Shown: piece after piece, positions 15,820 through 22,875 of the stretch
Numbering within the stretch: position 1 is the stretch's first letter
How the letters are laid out: each line of letters starts with the position of its first letter
Origin: Amycolatopsis sp. MtRt-6
Lineage (GTDB): Bacteria > Actinomycetota > Actinomycetes > Mycobacteriales > Pseudonocardiaceae
Direction of reading: 5' to 3'
Length of the DNA stretch: 64,000 nt
NCBI RefSeq assembly: GCF_017308975.1
Contig: NZ_JADWPD010000015.1
Coordinates: 35,486-99,485 of the forward strand
Program-made: the position numbers and the translations under genes
The notes under the pieces: generated by a model
Seen by the model: only the letters and a program-made list of their open reading frames with translations
Database searches by the model: none
Told to the model about the DNA's origin: nothing

Positions 15820-17106
15820 ATGAGTCGACGCACCGCAGACCAGGACGCCGAAGTCATCGTCGTCGGCGCCGGACCCGCAGGGTCCACCGTGGCCACCTAC
15901 CTGGCCCGCGCGGGCGTCGACGTCCTGCTGCTGGAGAAGACCGAGTTCCCCCGCGAGAAGGTCTGCGGCGACGGCCTGACCCCGCGCGGCGTCAAGCAGC
16001 TCATCGACCTGGGCATCGACACCAGCGAGGACGCGGGCTGGGTGCACAGCCGCGGCCTGCGGATCCTCACCGGCGACCTGACGCTGGAACTCGACTGGCC
16101 GGACCTGACGAGCTACCCGCCGTACGGCGTCTCCCGCATCCGCCACGACTTCGACGACCTCCTCGCGAAGCTCGCCGTGAAGGCGGGCGCGCGGCTGTAC
16201 GAGCGCACCACCGTCACCGGCGCGATCACGAACGCGAGCGGCCGCGTGGTCGGCGTCGAGGCGAAGGTCGGCCCGGAGCGGACGCCGGTGCACTACCGCG
16301 CGCCGCTGGTCCTGGCCTGCGACGGCGTCTCCGCGCGGCTCGCGCTGAGCGTCGGCATCCAGAAGAACGAGAAGCGCCCGATGGGCGTGGCCGTGCGCCA
16401 GTACTACAAGAGCCCGCGCCACGACGACCCGTTCATCGAGGGCCACCTCGAGCTGTGGGACCGCTCCGACCCGCGGAACCCGAAGCTGCTGCCGGGTTAC
16501 GGCTGGGCGTTCCCGCTCGGCGACGGCACGGTGAACGTCGGCCTCGGCATGCTCTCGACGTCGGCGTCGTTCCGGAACACCGACTACCGCGCGCTGCTGC
16601 GCCAGTGGCTCGACGGGACGCCGGAGGAGTGGGGCTACCGCGAGGAGAACGCGATCGGCAAGGTCGGCGGCGCCGGCCTCCCGATGGGCTTCAACCGCAC
16701 CCCGCACTACCGCGACGGCCTGCTGCTGCTCGGCGACGCGGGCGGCATGGTCAGCCCGTTCAACGGCGAAGGCATCTCGGCCGCCATGGAGTCCGCGCAG
16801 ATCGCCGCGGAGGTCGTCGTGCAAGCGCTTGCCCGGCGCGAAGGGCCTTCGCGGGAGCGGGCGCTGGCGGCGTACCCGCGCGCGGTCGGCGAGCTGATGG
16901 GCGGCTACTACGCGCTGGGCAACGTGTTCGCGAAGATCATCGGCAAGCCGAAGATCATGCACGCCTGCACCAAGTACGGGCTGCGGATCAACAAGCTCCT
17001 GCCGCTGGTCTACAAGGGCCTGTCGGGCTGCTACGACGCCAAGGGCGGCGACGGTGTCGACCGCCTCATCGCGGCCCTCGCCCGCGCCACCCCCTCCCCC
17101 CGCTGA
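15820..17106 (+). CDS. menJ: geranylgeranyl-reductase-family flavoprotein, MenJ-like menaquinone beta-reductase
   Basis: A 428-residue FAD-dependent reductase. The dinucleotide-binding motif VVGAGPAGSTVATYLARAG is near residues 9-27, the KVCGDGLTPRGVKQ block typical of the geranylgeranyl reductase family near 47-60, and the FAD-contacting GDAGGMVSPFNGEGISAAME near 305. The ortholog in M. tuberculosis (Rv0561c, MenJ) saturates one isoprene unit of MK-9 to give MK-9(II-H2); the same role is inferred from similarity and from the placement between menG and nuo. ATG 15820. It is followed by a large inverted repeat that probably ends transcription. Confidence 0.87.
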   Translation: MSRRTADQDAEVIVVGAGPAGSTVATYLARAGVDVLLLEKTEFPREKVCGDGLTPRGVKQLIDLGIDTSEDAGWVHSRGLRILTGDLTLELDWPDLTSYPPYGVSRIRHDFDDLLAKLAVKAGARLYERTTVTGAITNASGRVVGVEAKVGPERTPVHYRAPLVLACDGVSARLALSVGIQKNEKRPMGVAVRQYYKSPRHDDPFIEGHLELWDRSDPRNPKLLPGYGWAFPLGDGTVNVGLGMLSTSASFRNTDYRALLRQWLDGTPEEWGYREENAIGKVGGAGLPMGFNRTPHYRDGLLLLGDAGGMVSPFNGEGISAAMESAQIAAEVVVQALARREGPSRERALAAYPRAVGELMGGYYALGNVFAKIIGKPKIMHACTKYGLRINKLLPLVYKGLSGCYDAKGGDGVDRLIAALARATPSPR

Positions 17107-17120
17107 CCCCCGCTCCCAAG

Positions 17121-17203
17121 CGCCCCAATGTGGCCTTGGTTGCGTTGAACGCACCGAAGGCCGCCTTGGGTGCGTTGAACGCACCGAAGGCCACATTGGG
17201 GCG
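17121..17203. repeat. compound inverted/tandem repeat, likely terminator of menG-menJ
   Basis: Outer arms CGCCCCAATGTGGCCTT (17121-17137) and AAGGCCACATTGGGGCG (17187-17203) are perfect 17-bp inverted repeats. Inside are two 29-bp units, 17134-17162 and 17164-17192, differing at one base with a 30-bp period. The second carries a nearly perfect palindrome, GGTGCGTT-G-AACGCACC. The element starts 15 bp after the menJ stop. Its GAAGGCC cores recur in the hairpins at 33415 and 41659, so it may belong to an interspersed repeat family that doubles as a terminator. Confidence 0.75.
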
Positions 17204-17441
17204 CTCTTGCGCGCGCGGACACACGAGTGGCCTAACAAGTTGGCCGTGCGGTCAGTGGGATAGATCACAGGTCAGCGCCCCGTTTTGTCCGTCCGGAACG
17301 TGATCTTGAGGCCTCTTCGCGCAGGTCGCGCGGGCGCCGTCGGCGCGTCGTGACAACGATGGCGATCGAAGTTAGGCGACCCTTATAACACGGGGTACTA
17401 GGGACAAGAGTGTGAGTCGCGTCCTAGACTCCCCCCATGCT

Positions 17442-17459
17442 TTGTGAATCCCTTCACAT
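17442..17459. promoter_or_regulatory. Rex-type operator, upstream copy
   Basis: TTGTGAATCCCTTCACAT. The 16-bp core TGTGAATCCCTTCACA matches the Streptomyces Rex operator TGTGAAC-N3-TTCACA at all but one position, and also fits the CRP-type TGTGA-N6-TCACA pattern. Its centre lies 32 bp (about three helical turns) from that of the second site, so two dimers could bind the same DNA face. Confidence 0.6.
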
Positions 17460-17472
17460 CCACGACGAGTGG

Positions 17473-17492
17473 CTTGTGAACTATTTCACAAG
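17473..17492. promoter_or_regulatory. Rex-type operator, perfect palindrome
   Basis: CTTGTGAACTATTTCACAAG is a perfect inverted repeat with 8-bp arms and a 4-bp centre. The core TGTGAACTATTTCACA matches the published Streptomyces Rex consensus TGTGAAC-N3-TTCACA fully. In S. coelicolor, Rex senses the NADH/NAD+ ratio and controls respiratory genes including nuo, so the position before nuoA is the expected one. It also fits the actinobacterial CRP pattern; which protein binds cannot be settled by sequence alone. Confidence 0.7.
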
Positions 17493-17619
17493 CAGATCCC
17501 GGTCCAGCCACGGGCCGTAAGGAGACCCTGACCCTCGGCGGTGTGACCCAGGTCCCTTAGGGTGCCGACGAGGCCCAGCGGTTCCCCACCACAAGCACAA
17601 CCGCAGCGGCGCGGAAAGG

Positions 17620-17640
17620 ATGGCGAAGACCCCGTGCTGA
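17620..17640 (+). other. possible 6-codon leader ORF overlapping the nuoA start
   Basis: ATG GCG AAG ACC CCG TGC TGA (MAKTPC) starts at 17620 and follows the strong Shine-Dalgarno-like GGAAAGG (17613-17619) very closely. Its stop (17638-17640) overlaps the beginning of nuoA (GTG 17634). Either it is a chance reading frame, or translation of it couples ribosomes to nuoA, whose own GTG has only a weak GAAG (17625-17628) at good spacing. Confidence 0.25.
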
Positions 17641-18053
17641 CGTTGCTGACCCGGACCGACACGGTGCAGCTGGCGCAAGAGGCCCCGAGCCTGAAGCCCT
17701 ACCTGCCCCTCGTCTTGTTGTTCGTGCTGGCGCTGGCGTTCGCCGTGCTGTCGGTCCTGCTGGGCCCGCTCGTCGGCCCCAGCCGGTACAACAAGGCCAA
17801 GCTCTCCGCCTACGAGTGCGGCATCGAACCGTCCCCGCAGCCGCTCGTCGGCGCCGGGCGGATGCCGGTCGCGTACTACATCACCGCGATGCTGTTCATC
17901 CTGTTCGACATCGAGATGGTCTTCCTCTACCCGTTCGCCGTGCAGGCGGACGCGCTGGGCACGTTCGGCCTGGTGGAGATCCTGCTGTTCATCGCGACGG
18001 TCGGCTTCGCGTACGCCTACGTGTGGCGGCGCGGCGGCCTGGATTGGAACTAG
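17634..18053 (+). CDS. nuoA: NADH-quinone oxidoreductase subunit A
   Basis: A 139-residue membrane subunit of NDH-1. Three hydrophobic helices are visible, about residues 25-47 (LPLVLLFVLALAFAVLSVLL), 80-103 and 108-130. The conserved loop SAYECGIEPSPQP (about residues 62-74) contains the Cys-Gly pair typical of NuoA/ND3, and FDIEMVFLYP follows at about 95-104. The frame is open for 24 more codons upstream, but those residues are unlike NuoA and the GTG at 17634 gives the normal N-terminus. First gene of the 14-gene operon; 4 bp before nuoB. Confidence 0.92.
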   Translation: MLTLLTRTDTVQLAQEAPSLKPYLPLVLLFVLALAFAVLSVLLGPLVGPSRYNKAKLSAYECGIEPSPQPLVGAGRMPVAYYITAMLFILFDIEMVFLYPFAVQADALGTFGLVEILLFIATVGFAYAYVWRRGGLDWN

Positions 18054-18057
18054 ACCC

Positions 18058-18606
18058 ATGGGCCTGGAAGAAAAACTCCCCAACGGCGTCCTGCTGGCCA
18101 GCCTCGAAGGCCTCGTCAACTGGTCGCGCAAGAACTCGCTGTGGCCCGCCACCTTCGGTCTCGCCTGCTGCGCGATCGAGATGATGACGGTCGGCGGTTC
18201 CCGCTACGACATCGCCCGCTTCGGCATGGAGCGCTTCAGCGCGACGCCGCGGCAGGCCGACCTGATGATCGTCGCCGGGCGCGTCACGCAGAAGATGGCC
18301 CCGGTCCTGCGCCAGATCTACGACCAGATGGCCGAGCCGCGCTGGGTGCTCGCGATGGGCGTCTGCGCCTCCTCCGGCGGCATGTTCAACAACTACGCCG
18401 TGGTCCAGGGCGTCGACCACATCGTGCCGGTCGACATGTACCTGCCCGGCTGCCCGCCGCGGCCGGAGATGCTCCTGGACGCGATCCTCAAGCTGCACGC
18501 CAAGATCCAGGACGAGCCGATCAACGCCCGCCGCGCCGCCCTCCGCGCCGCGAGCGGGGAGCGCACCGAGCTCGTCGCGTCGTCGATCAAGTACGCGAAG
18601 AAGTAA
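18058..18606 (+). CDS. nuoB: NADH-quinone oxidoreductase subunit B
   Basis: A 182-residue peripheral-arm subunit carrying cluster N2, the last iron-sulfur centre before the quinone. The four ligands appear as the tandem pair in FGLACCAIEMM (about residues 33-43), the Cys in MGVCASSGGMF (about 102) and the Cys in VPGCPPRPE-type PGCPPRPEML (about 132). VDMYLPGCPPRPE is diagnostic for NuoB. ATG 18058. The next gene, nuoC, starts 3 bp after the stop, so translation is coupled. Confidence 0.95.
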   Translation: MGLEEKLPNGVLLASLEGLVNWSRKNSLWPATFGLACCAIEMMTVGGSRYDIARFGMERFSATPRQADLMIVAGRVTQKMAPVLRQIYDQMAEPRWVLAMGVCASSGGMFNNYAVVQGVDHIVPVDMYLPGCPPRPEMLLDAILKLHAKIQDEPINARRAALRAASGERTELVASSIKYAKK

Positions 18607-18609
18607 GCG

Positions 18610-19362
18610 ATGACTGAAGAGAAGCCCCAACCCGGCGAAGAGCAGTCGAGCGCCGAGCGCGCCGAAACCGGTCTGACGGCGAAGGGACCCGGCTCGGCCG
18701 AAGCAGTCGTCACCGGCCGCGAACGCCGAGGCATGTTCGGCGTCCAGGGCTCAGGTGACACCTCCGGCTACGGCGGCGTCCGGCTCCCGGCGTACAGCCC
18801 GCCGCCGGCCGAGCGCCCGTACGGCGGCTGGTTCGACCAGTTCGCCGACGAGTTCTACGCCGCGCTGGCCGAGCGCAAGATCCCCGCCGAGGCGATCCTG
18901 CAGACGACCGTCGACCGCGGCGAGATCACCTTCTACGTCGCCCGCGAGCACCTGCCCGCCATCGCGCAGACCCTGCGCGACGACGGCGGCCTCCGCTTCG
19001 AGCTGCTGTCGTCGGTGTCCGGTGTGGACTACGGCGTCGACGTCCCGCAGCGGCTGCACGCGGTCTACCACTTCACGTCGCTGACCTACCGGCGCCGGAT
19101 CCGGCTGGAAGTCACCCTCGACATCGAGGACGCGCACGTGCCGTCGCTGGTCGGGATCTACCCGACCGCCGACTGGCAGGAGCGCGAGACCTGGGACATG
19201 TTCGGGATCGTCTTCGACGGCCACCCGGCACTGACCCGGATCCTCATGCCGGACGACTGGGACGGCCACCCCCAGCGCAAGGACTACCCGCTCGGCGGGA
19301 TCCCGGTCGAATACAAGGGCGCGGAGATCCCGCCGCCGGACCAGCGGAGGTCGTACTCGTGA
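18610..19362 (+). CDS. nuoC: NADH-quinone oxidoreductase subunit C
   Basis: A 250-residue peripheral-arm subunit (30 kDa/NuoC family). The first 60 residues are a hydrophilic, acidic and Gly-rich extension common in actinobacteria. The conserved core follows: YHFTSLTYRRRIRLEVTLD, then PSLVGIYPTADWQERETWDM (about residues 178-197), the family signature ERExxDMFGI, and the C-terminal LMPDDWDGHPQRKDYPLGG. It is a separate gene, not a NuoCD fusion as in E. coli. ATG 18610; its TGA overlaps the GTG of nuoD. Confidence 0.94.
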   Translation: MTEEKPQPGEEQSSAERAETGLTAKGPGSAEAVVTGRERRGMFGVQGSGDTSGYGGVRLPAYSPPPAERPYGGWFDQFADEFYAALAERKIPAEAILQTTVDRGEITFYVAREHLPAIAQTLRDDGGLRFELLSSVSGVDYGVDVPQRLHAVYHFTSLTYRRRIRLEVTLDIEDAHVPSLVGIYPTADWQERETWDMFGIVFDGHPALTRILMPDDWDGHPQRKDYPLGGIPVEYKGAEIPPPDQRRSYS

Positions 19363-20738
19363 GCACCGAGAACCTGTCCGACGTCACGACCGGTACTTCG
19401 ACCACCGAGACCGGCAGCGACAGCACGGACAACGCGAACTACGCCGACTCCCGCGACACCACCGAAGGCCGCGTCTACACGGTCTCCGGCGGCGACTGGG
19501 ACGACGTCGTCGCCGACGCCCAGCACGACGAGCGCATGGTCATCAACATGGGCCCGCAGCACCCGTCGACGCACGGCGTGCTCCGGCTCGTGCTGGAGAT
19601 GGAGGGCGAGACCGTCACGCAGCTGCGGTCGGTCATCGGCTACCTCCACACCGGCATCGAGAAGAACTGCGAGTACCGGACCTGGACCCAGGGCGTCACC
19701 TTCGTGACGCGCATGGACTACCTGGCCCCGCTGTCGACGGAGATGGCGTACTGCCTCGGCGTCGAGAAGCTGCTGCAGATCGAGGCCCCGCGGCGCGCGC
19801 AGCTGCTGCGCGTCATGCTGCTGGAGATCAACCGGATCGGCTCGCACCTGGTCTACATCGCCACCGGCGGCATGGAGCTCGGCGCCACCACCGCGATGAC
19901 GCTCGGCTTCCGCGAGCGCGAAGAGGTGCTGCACCTGCTGGAGCACCTGACCGGCCTGCGGATGAACCACGCGTTCATCCGCCCCGGCGGCCTCGCGCAG
20001 GACATGCCGGACGACTACGTCGAGGTCGTCAAGACCTTCATCAAGACGATGAAGGAACGCCTGCCGCTCTACGACAAGCTGTTCACCGGGCAGCCGATCT
20101 GGCGCAACCGGCTCAAGGGCGTCGGCTACCTGCCGGTCGACGCGTGCCTCGCACTCGGCGTCACCGGCCCGGTGCTGCGGTCCGCCGGCCTGCCGTGGGA
20201 CCTGCGCAAGACCGAGCCGTACTCCTGCTACGACGAGTTCGACTTCGACGTCCCGGTCGACAACGGCGCCGACTGCTGGTCGCGGTACCTGATCCGCGTC
20301 CACGAGATGCACGAGAGCCTCAAGATCATCGAGCAGTGCCTCGAGAAGCTCGAGCCGGGCCCGGTCATGGTCGAGGACAAGAAGATCGCCTGGCCCGCCC
20401 AGCTGTCCATCGGCAGCGACGGCATGGGCAACTCGCTCGAGCACGTCAAGAAGATCATGGGCCAGTCGATGGAGTCCCTGATCCACCACTTCAAGCTGGT
20501 CACCGAGGGCTTCAAGGTCCCGCCGGGCCAGGTCTACGCGCCGGTCGAGTCCCCGCGCGGCGAGCTGGGCGTGCACCTGGTCTCCGACGGCGGCACCCGG
20601 CCGCTGCGGGTCCACGTGCGCGAACCGAGCTTCGTGAACCTGCAGTCGATGCCCGCAATGGCCGAAGGCGGCCTGGTCGCGGACGTGATCGCCGCGATCG
20701 CCTCGATCGACCCCGTCATGGGGGGAGTGGACCGATGA
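19359..20738 (+). CDS. nuoD: NADH-quinone oxidoreductase subunit D
   Basis: A 459-residue subunit of the 49-kDa family that lines the quinone pocket together with NuoB. After an acidic, Thr/Ser/Asp-rich leader of about 60 residues comes NMGPQHPSTHGVLRLVLEME (about residue 64), whose His and Tyr region contacts quinone, then GYLHTGIEKNCEYR, the block RIGSHLVYIATGGMELGA (about 160) and the C-terminal DPVMGGVDR. GTG 19359 overlaps the nuoC stop (GTGA); an ATG at 20735 inside its stop begins nuoE. Function by strong family similarity. Confidence 0.95.
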   Translation: MSTENLSDVTTGTSTTETGSDSTDNANYADSRDTTEGRVYTVSGGDWDDVVADAQHDERMVINMGPQHPSTHGVLRLVLEMEGETVTQLRSVIGYLHTGIEKNCEYRTWTQGVTFVTRMDYLAPLSTEMAYCLGVEKLLQIEAPRRAQLLRVMLLEINRIGSHLVYIATGGMELGATTAMTLGFREREEVLHLLEHLTGLRMNHAFIRPGGLAQDMPDDYVEVVKTFIKTMKERLPLYDKLFTGQPIWRNRLKGVGYLPVDACLALGVTGPVLRSAGLPWDLRKTEPYSCYDEFDFDVPVDNGADCWSRYLIRVHEMHESLKIIEQCLEKLEPGPVMVEDKKIAWPAQLSIGSDGMGNSLEHVKKIMGQSMESLIHHFKLVTEGFKVPPGQVYAPVESPRGELGVHLVSDGGTRPLRVHVREPSFVNLQSMPAMAEGGLVADVIAAIASIDPVMGGVDR

Positions 20739-21592
20739 CCACAGCAGTTCCCGAGCCGGGCCCGAACTACTCCGCGACGACGCACGCCGCGGCCGGGCCC
20801 GACGTCGACGTCGTCGCCATCGCGCCGGACCCGGAGATCGCCGCCGGCATCATCACCGAGACGCCGCTGGAAGACATCTTCGACGCCGACATCCACGCCA
20901 AGGCGCAGGAGCTGATCGCGCGTTACCCGATGTCCCGCTCGGCGCTCCTGCCGATGCTGCACCTCGTGCAGTCGGTGCAGGGCTACGTCAGCCAGGAGGG
21001 CATCGCGTTCTGCGCGAAGCAGCTCGACCTGTCCGACGCCGAGGTCAGCGCGGTCGCGACGTTCTACACGATGTACAAGCGCAAGCCGTGCGGCGAGCAC
21101 CTGGTGAGCGTCTGCACCAACACGCTGTGCGCGGCCATGGGCGGCGACGCGATCTACAAGAAGCTCCAGACGCACCTCGGGTCCGAGGAGAAGCCGCTGG
21201 GGCACAACGAGACCGCGGGCACGCCGAACGAGCCGGGCTCGATCACCCTCGAGCACGCCGAGTGCCTCGCGGCCTGCGACCTCGCGCCGGTCATCCAGGT
21301 CAACTACGAGTACTTCGACAACCAGACCGAGGACAAGGCCGTCGCGCTGGTCGACGCGCTGCAGGCGGGCAAGAAGCCGGCCCCGACGCGCGGTGCCCCG
21401 CTGACGAACTTCAAGGGCGCCGAGCTGCAGCTCGCCGGGTTCTTCCCGGAGGACGAAGCGGCCTACCGCCGGGACGTCGACGGCCCGTCACAGGCCGTCG
21501 AGACGCTGCGGGGCGCGCAGCTCGCGCAGGAGCGCGGCTGGGTCGCCCCGGTCGCGCAGGACGTCCCCTTGCCGGAAGTGGAGAAGAAGTAA
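20735..21592 (+). CDS. nuoE: NADH-quinone oxidoreductase subunit E
   Basis: A 285-residue thioredoxin-fold [2Fe-2S] subunit (24 kDa, cluster N1a). The four ligands are the pair in SVCTNTLCAAMGG (about residues 126-138) and the pair in HAECLAACDLAPV (about 172-184). It is clearly longer than E. coli NuoE (166 aa), with about 45 extra N-terminal residues and a C-terminal extension of about 65 residues, as in other actinobacterial NuoE. The ATG at 20735 overlaps the nuoD stop; its TAA overlaps the nuoF ATG. Confidence 0.94.
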   Translation: MTTAVPEPGPNYSATTHAAAGPDVDVVAIAPDPEIAAGIITETPLEDIFDADIHAKAQELIARYPMSRSALLPMLHLVQSVQGYVSQEGIAFCAKQLDLSDAEVSAVATFYTMYKRKPCGEHLVSVCTNTLCAAMGGDAIYKKLQTHLGSEEKPLGHNETAGTPNEPGSITLEHAECLAACDLAPVIQVNYEYFDNQTEDKAVALVDALQAGKKPAPTRGAPLTNFKGAELQLAGFFPEDEAAYRRDVDGPSQAVETLRGAQLAQERGWVAPVAQDVPLPEVEKK

Positions 21593-22875
21593 TGGCCGAT
21601 CCCATTACCCCGGTCCTCACGAAGCGCTGGCTGTCGCCGAACTCCTGGACGATCGGCCAGTACGAGGCCCTCGAGGGCTACACCGCGATCCGCAAGGCAC
21701 TGGCCGGGACGCCGGAGCAGCTCGTCCAGCTGATCAAGGACTCCGGCCTGCGCGGCCGCGGCGGGGCGGGCTTCCCGGCCGGCATCAAGTGGTCCTTCAT
21801 GCCGCCGAACTTCGACAAGCCGCACTACCTGGTGATCAACGCCGACGAGGGCGAGCCGGGGACCTGCAAGGACATCCCGCTGATGATGGCGGACCCGCAC
21901 TCGCTCATCGAGGGCTGCATCATCGCCTCGTACGCGATGCGGTCCAACCACTGCTTCATCTACGTCCGCGGGGAAGCGCTGCACTGCATCCGCCGCCTCA
22001 ACGCGGCCGTGCGCGAAGCCGAAGCGGCGGGCTACCTCGGCGAGAACATCCTCGGCTCCGGCTTCGACCTCAAGATCACCGTCCACGCGGGCGCGGGCGC
22101 GTACATCTGCGGCGAGGAGACGGCGCTGCTCGACTCGCTGGAAGGCCGTCGTGGCCAGCCGCGGCTCAAGCCGCCGTTCCCGGCTGCCGCGGGTCTCTAC
22201 GCCGCGCCGACCACGGTCAACAACGTCGAGACCATCGCGAGCGCGCCGTTCATCGTCAACGGCGGGTCGAGCTGGTTCCGCGAGATGGGCCGCGAGAAGT
22301 CGCCCGGCCCGAAGATCTACTCGATCTCCGGCCACGTCGAGAAGCCCGGCCAGTACGAGTGCCCGCTGGGGACGACCCTGCGCGAGCTGCTCGACATGGC
22401 GGGCGGCATGAAGGACGGCATCCCGCTCAAGTTCTGGACCCCGGGCGGCTCGTCCACCCCGATGTTCACCGCCGAGCACCTCGACGTTCCCCTGGACTTC
22501 GAAGGCGCGGCGGAAGCCGGGTCCATGCTGGGCACCACCGCCGTCCAGGTCTTCAACGAGACCGTGTCGGTGCCGTGGGCCGTGATGAAGTGGACGCAGT
22601 TCTACGAGCACGAGTCCTGCGGCAAGTGCACGCCGTGCCGCGAAGGCACGTACTGGCTGGCGCAGATCCTCGAGCGCATGGTCGAAGGGCACGGCACCGA
22701 GGAGGACATCGACACCCTCCTCGACGTCTGCGACAACATCCTCGGCCGGTCGTTCTGCGCCCTCGGCGACGGCGCGGTGTCGCCGATCACCAGCGGCATC
22801 AAGTACTTCCGGGACGAATTCCTGGCTCTGTGTGAGAGCAACAAGCGCGAACTGGTGGGAGCGCAGGCATCATGA
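21592..22875 (+). CDS. nuoF: NADH-quinone oxidoreductase subunit F
   Basis: A 427-residue NADH- and FMN-binding subunit (51 kDa), where electrons enter the complex. The NADH-binding glycine loop GLRGRGGAGFPAGIKWSF spans about residues 50-67, the FMN loop GAGAYICGEETALLDSLEG is near 165-183, and cluster N3 is bound by ESCGKCTPCREGTYW (about 342-356) plus a Cys in NILGRSFCALGDG (about 388). All catalytic motifs are intact. The ATG at 21592 overlaps the nuoE stop, and its TGA overlaps the ATG of nuoG. Confidence 0.96.
   Translation: MADPITPVLTKRWLSPNSWTIGQYEALEGYTAIRKALAGTPEQLVQLIKDSGLRGRGGAGFPAGIKWSFMPPNFDKPHYLVINADEGEPGTCKDIPLMMADPHSLIEGCIIASYAMRSNHCFIYVRGEALHCIRRLNAAVREAEAAGYLGENILGSGFDLKITVHAGAGAYICGEETALLDSLEGRRGQPRLKPPFPAAAGLYAAPTTVNNVETIASAPFIVNGGSSWFREMGREKSPGPKIYSISGHVEKPGQYECPLGTTLRELLDMAGGMKDGIPLKFWTPGGSSTPMFTAEHLDVPLDFEGAAEAGSMLGTTAVQVFNETVSVPWAVMKWTQFYEHESCGKCTPCREGTYWLAQILERMVEGHGTEEDIDTLLDVCDNILGRSFCALGDGAVSPITSGIKYFRDEFLALCESNKRELVGAQAS

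Larger units (their letters stand above)
17204..17633 (+). promoter_or_regulatory. 430-bp leader and promoter region of the nuo operon
   Basis: No credible protein gene. It is AT-richer than its surroundings between 17370 and 17500. Candidate -10 elements are TATAAC at 17384-17389 and TAGACT at 17425-17430; the latter has GGGACA at 17401-17406 as a possible -35 with an 18-bp spacer. Two dyad operators lie just downstream of it (17442-17459 and 17473-17492). The segment 17500-17610 has no clear ORF; a ribosome-binding site GGAAAGG lies at 17613-17619. The promoter calls are inference from sequence resemblance. Confidence 0.5.

Noticed and set aside
17442..17492. Reading the two nuo dyads firmly as CRP sites
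   Set aside because: They fit TGTGA-N6-TCACA, but the extra A/T positions and the palindromic TTGTGAA/TTCACAA ends match the Rex operator better; kept as Rex-type with CRP as an alternative.
17562..17633. A 24-codon upstream extension of nuoA
   Set aside because: The extra residues are Pro/Gln/Arg-rich and unlike NuoA N-termini; the GTG at 17634 gives the standard protein.
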